Source: Candidatus Omnitrophota bacterium (GTDB taxonomy: Bacteria; Omnitrophota; Gorgyraeia; Duberdicusellales; 4484-171). Taken from it: a stretch of DNA of 5,117 nucleotides. Shown piece by piece: positions 4,658 to 5,117 of this stretch. The position numbers and the translations under genes are program-made. The number at the start of each line of letters is the position of its first letter. Position 1 is the first letter of the stretch. The stretch spans positions 1-5,117 of the forward strand of contig JALOCC010000081.1 of the NCBI GenBank assembly GCA_023227945.1, given 5' to 3'. The notes beneath the pieces are model-generated. The model worked only from the letters and a program-made list of their open reading frames with translations. It did not search any database and was not told where the DNA came from.

Positions 4658-5117
4658 GCGGCCTTGTCGCAAATAAAATACACTTTACGGTTATACATTT
4701 TTTTTATTATAAGCCCCAAATTCAGCATCTTTTCAATCTGCTTAGCCAAAACATTTTTCCCCAAGCCTACGGATTTTTCTAAATCCCGCATTGTTGCCGG
4801 CCTTATGTTTAGATATTTTATAATATCGTTTTGCACGCTTTTTGAAAATTTTTTCTGCGCGTCTTTATAAAAAGAAAGTACGATTTCGCATCTTTTACCA
4901 ATTATCTTTTTTATTTCCTTAATTCTTTTGTAATCGGGTAAAGTTATATTAATCCCTGCGGGACGCACAGGCAGATTAAGCTGTACCTTATCCGGCTTAA
5001 TTTTAGCTACAAGAATTTTAAACTTTTTGGCCTCTGCCAATGAATCGTTGATGCCGCCCAAAAGCATTATTTCAAGCCAGATTTTTCCTTTAAATTCTTT
5101 TCTCAAATTAATCAAAC
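4654..5117 (-). CDS. Radical SAM protein (COG0731-like) with C-terminal winged helix, 3' part
   Basis: The gene enters from the right edge; the last 153 codons are visible and no true start is present (the first visible frame codon is an internal TTG). Seen: FKGKIWLEIMLLGGIND (fragment residues 8-24), then KIKPDKVQLNLPVRPAG around 39-54, a pairing typical of the C-terminal half of COG0731-type Fe-S oxidoreductases. The Cys cluster would be upstream, outside the window. From about residue 90 there is a helix-turn-helix or winged-helix domain: SVQNDIIKYLNIRPATMRDL, a recognition-helix region GLGKNVLAKQIEKMLNLGLI, and a wing KKMYNRKVYFI. Such proteins are poorly characterised; the winged helix suggests nucleic-acid or protein binding. 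It overlaps yggS by 4 bp (ATGA) and is the most upstream gene seen of the operon. Confidence 0.8.
   Translation of the reverse strand, partial: LINLRKEFKGKIWLEIMLLGGINDSLAEAKKFKILVAKIKPDKVQLNLPVRPAGINITLPDYKRIKEIKKIIGKRCEIVLSFYKDAQKKFSKSVQNDIIKYLNIRPATMRDLEKSVGLGKNVLAKQIEKMLNLGLIIKKMYNRKVYFICDKAA
4662..4665 (-). promoter_or_regulatory. Shine-Dalgarno AAGG deciding the yggS start
   Basis: The minus strand reads AAGGCCGCATG, so AAGG is 4 nt from the ATG at 4657. It lies inside the last codons of the upstream radical SAM gene. Together with the ATGA stop-start overlap, this favours the 4657 ATG over the TTG at 4672. Confidence 0.5.

Noticed and set aside
4233..4870. Two overlapping plus-strand open frames opposite yggS and the right-edge radical SAM gene
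   Set aside because: Both are antisense to genes with clear family motifs, have Phe/Ser/Cys-rich shadow-like composition, and lack plausible start signals.

Overview
The window looks like part of a low-GC bacterial chromosome, probably a metagenome-derived Gram-negative type. Reasons: a Sec-exported lipoprotein with a lipobox and a BamE-like C-terminus, a tilS-ftsH gene pair, and two radical SAM genes. An uncultured phylum such as Omnitrophota or Elusimicrobiota would fit, but that is only an impression. Several genes lack a convincing Shine-Dalgarno sequence.

Layout. (1) Positions 1-1193, minus strand: tilS (tRNA-Ile lysidine synthetase) followed after 24 nt by the start of ftsH, which leaves the window at the left edge. 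ftsH has a good -35/-10 pair so close to its ATG that a leaderless transcript is predicted. (2) 1194-1427: a divergent intergenic region. It holds a degenerate 6-bp repeat array folding into a long hairpin that touches the tilS start, two overlapping opposed extended -10 promoters, and a perfect 15-bp inverted repeat just before the next gene. (3) 1428-2708, plus strand: a complete radical SAM protein with an N-terminal B12-binding-like domain. (4) 2709-2915: a convergent, gene-free region filled by a 142-bp imperfect inverted repeat (MITE-like or REP-like) with nested direct repeats and a GC-rich palindrome. (5) 2916-5117, minus strand: a tightly packed operon. Its order of transcription is a COG0731-like radical SAM protein with a winged-helix tail (cut by the right edge), yggS (PLP homeostasis), a metallo-beta-lactamase-fold protein, and a small lipoprotein. 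The junctions are a 4-bp overlap, 0 bp and 2 bp.

How the genes relate: TilS and FtsH are a common housekeeping pair (tRNA maturation and membrane protein quality control). The right-hand operon appears co-transcribed and co-translated, but no single pathway linking its four products can be read from the sequence. I found no CRISPR array, tRNA, rRNA, transposase or defence system. The most unusual things are the intergenic inverted repeats and their placement over translation signals, and an Asp-to-Asn change in the metal-binding motif of the metallo-beta-lactamase-fold protein.
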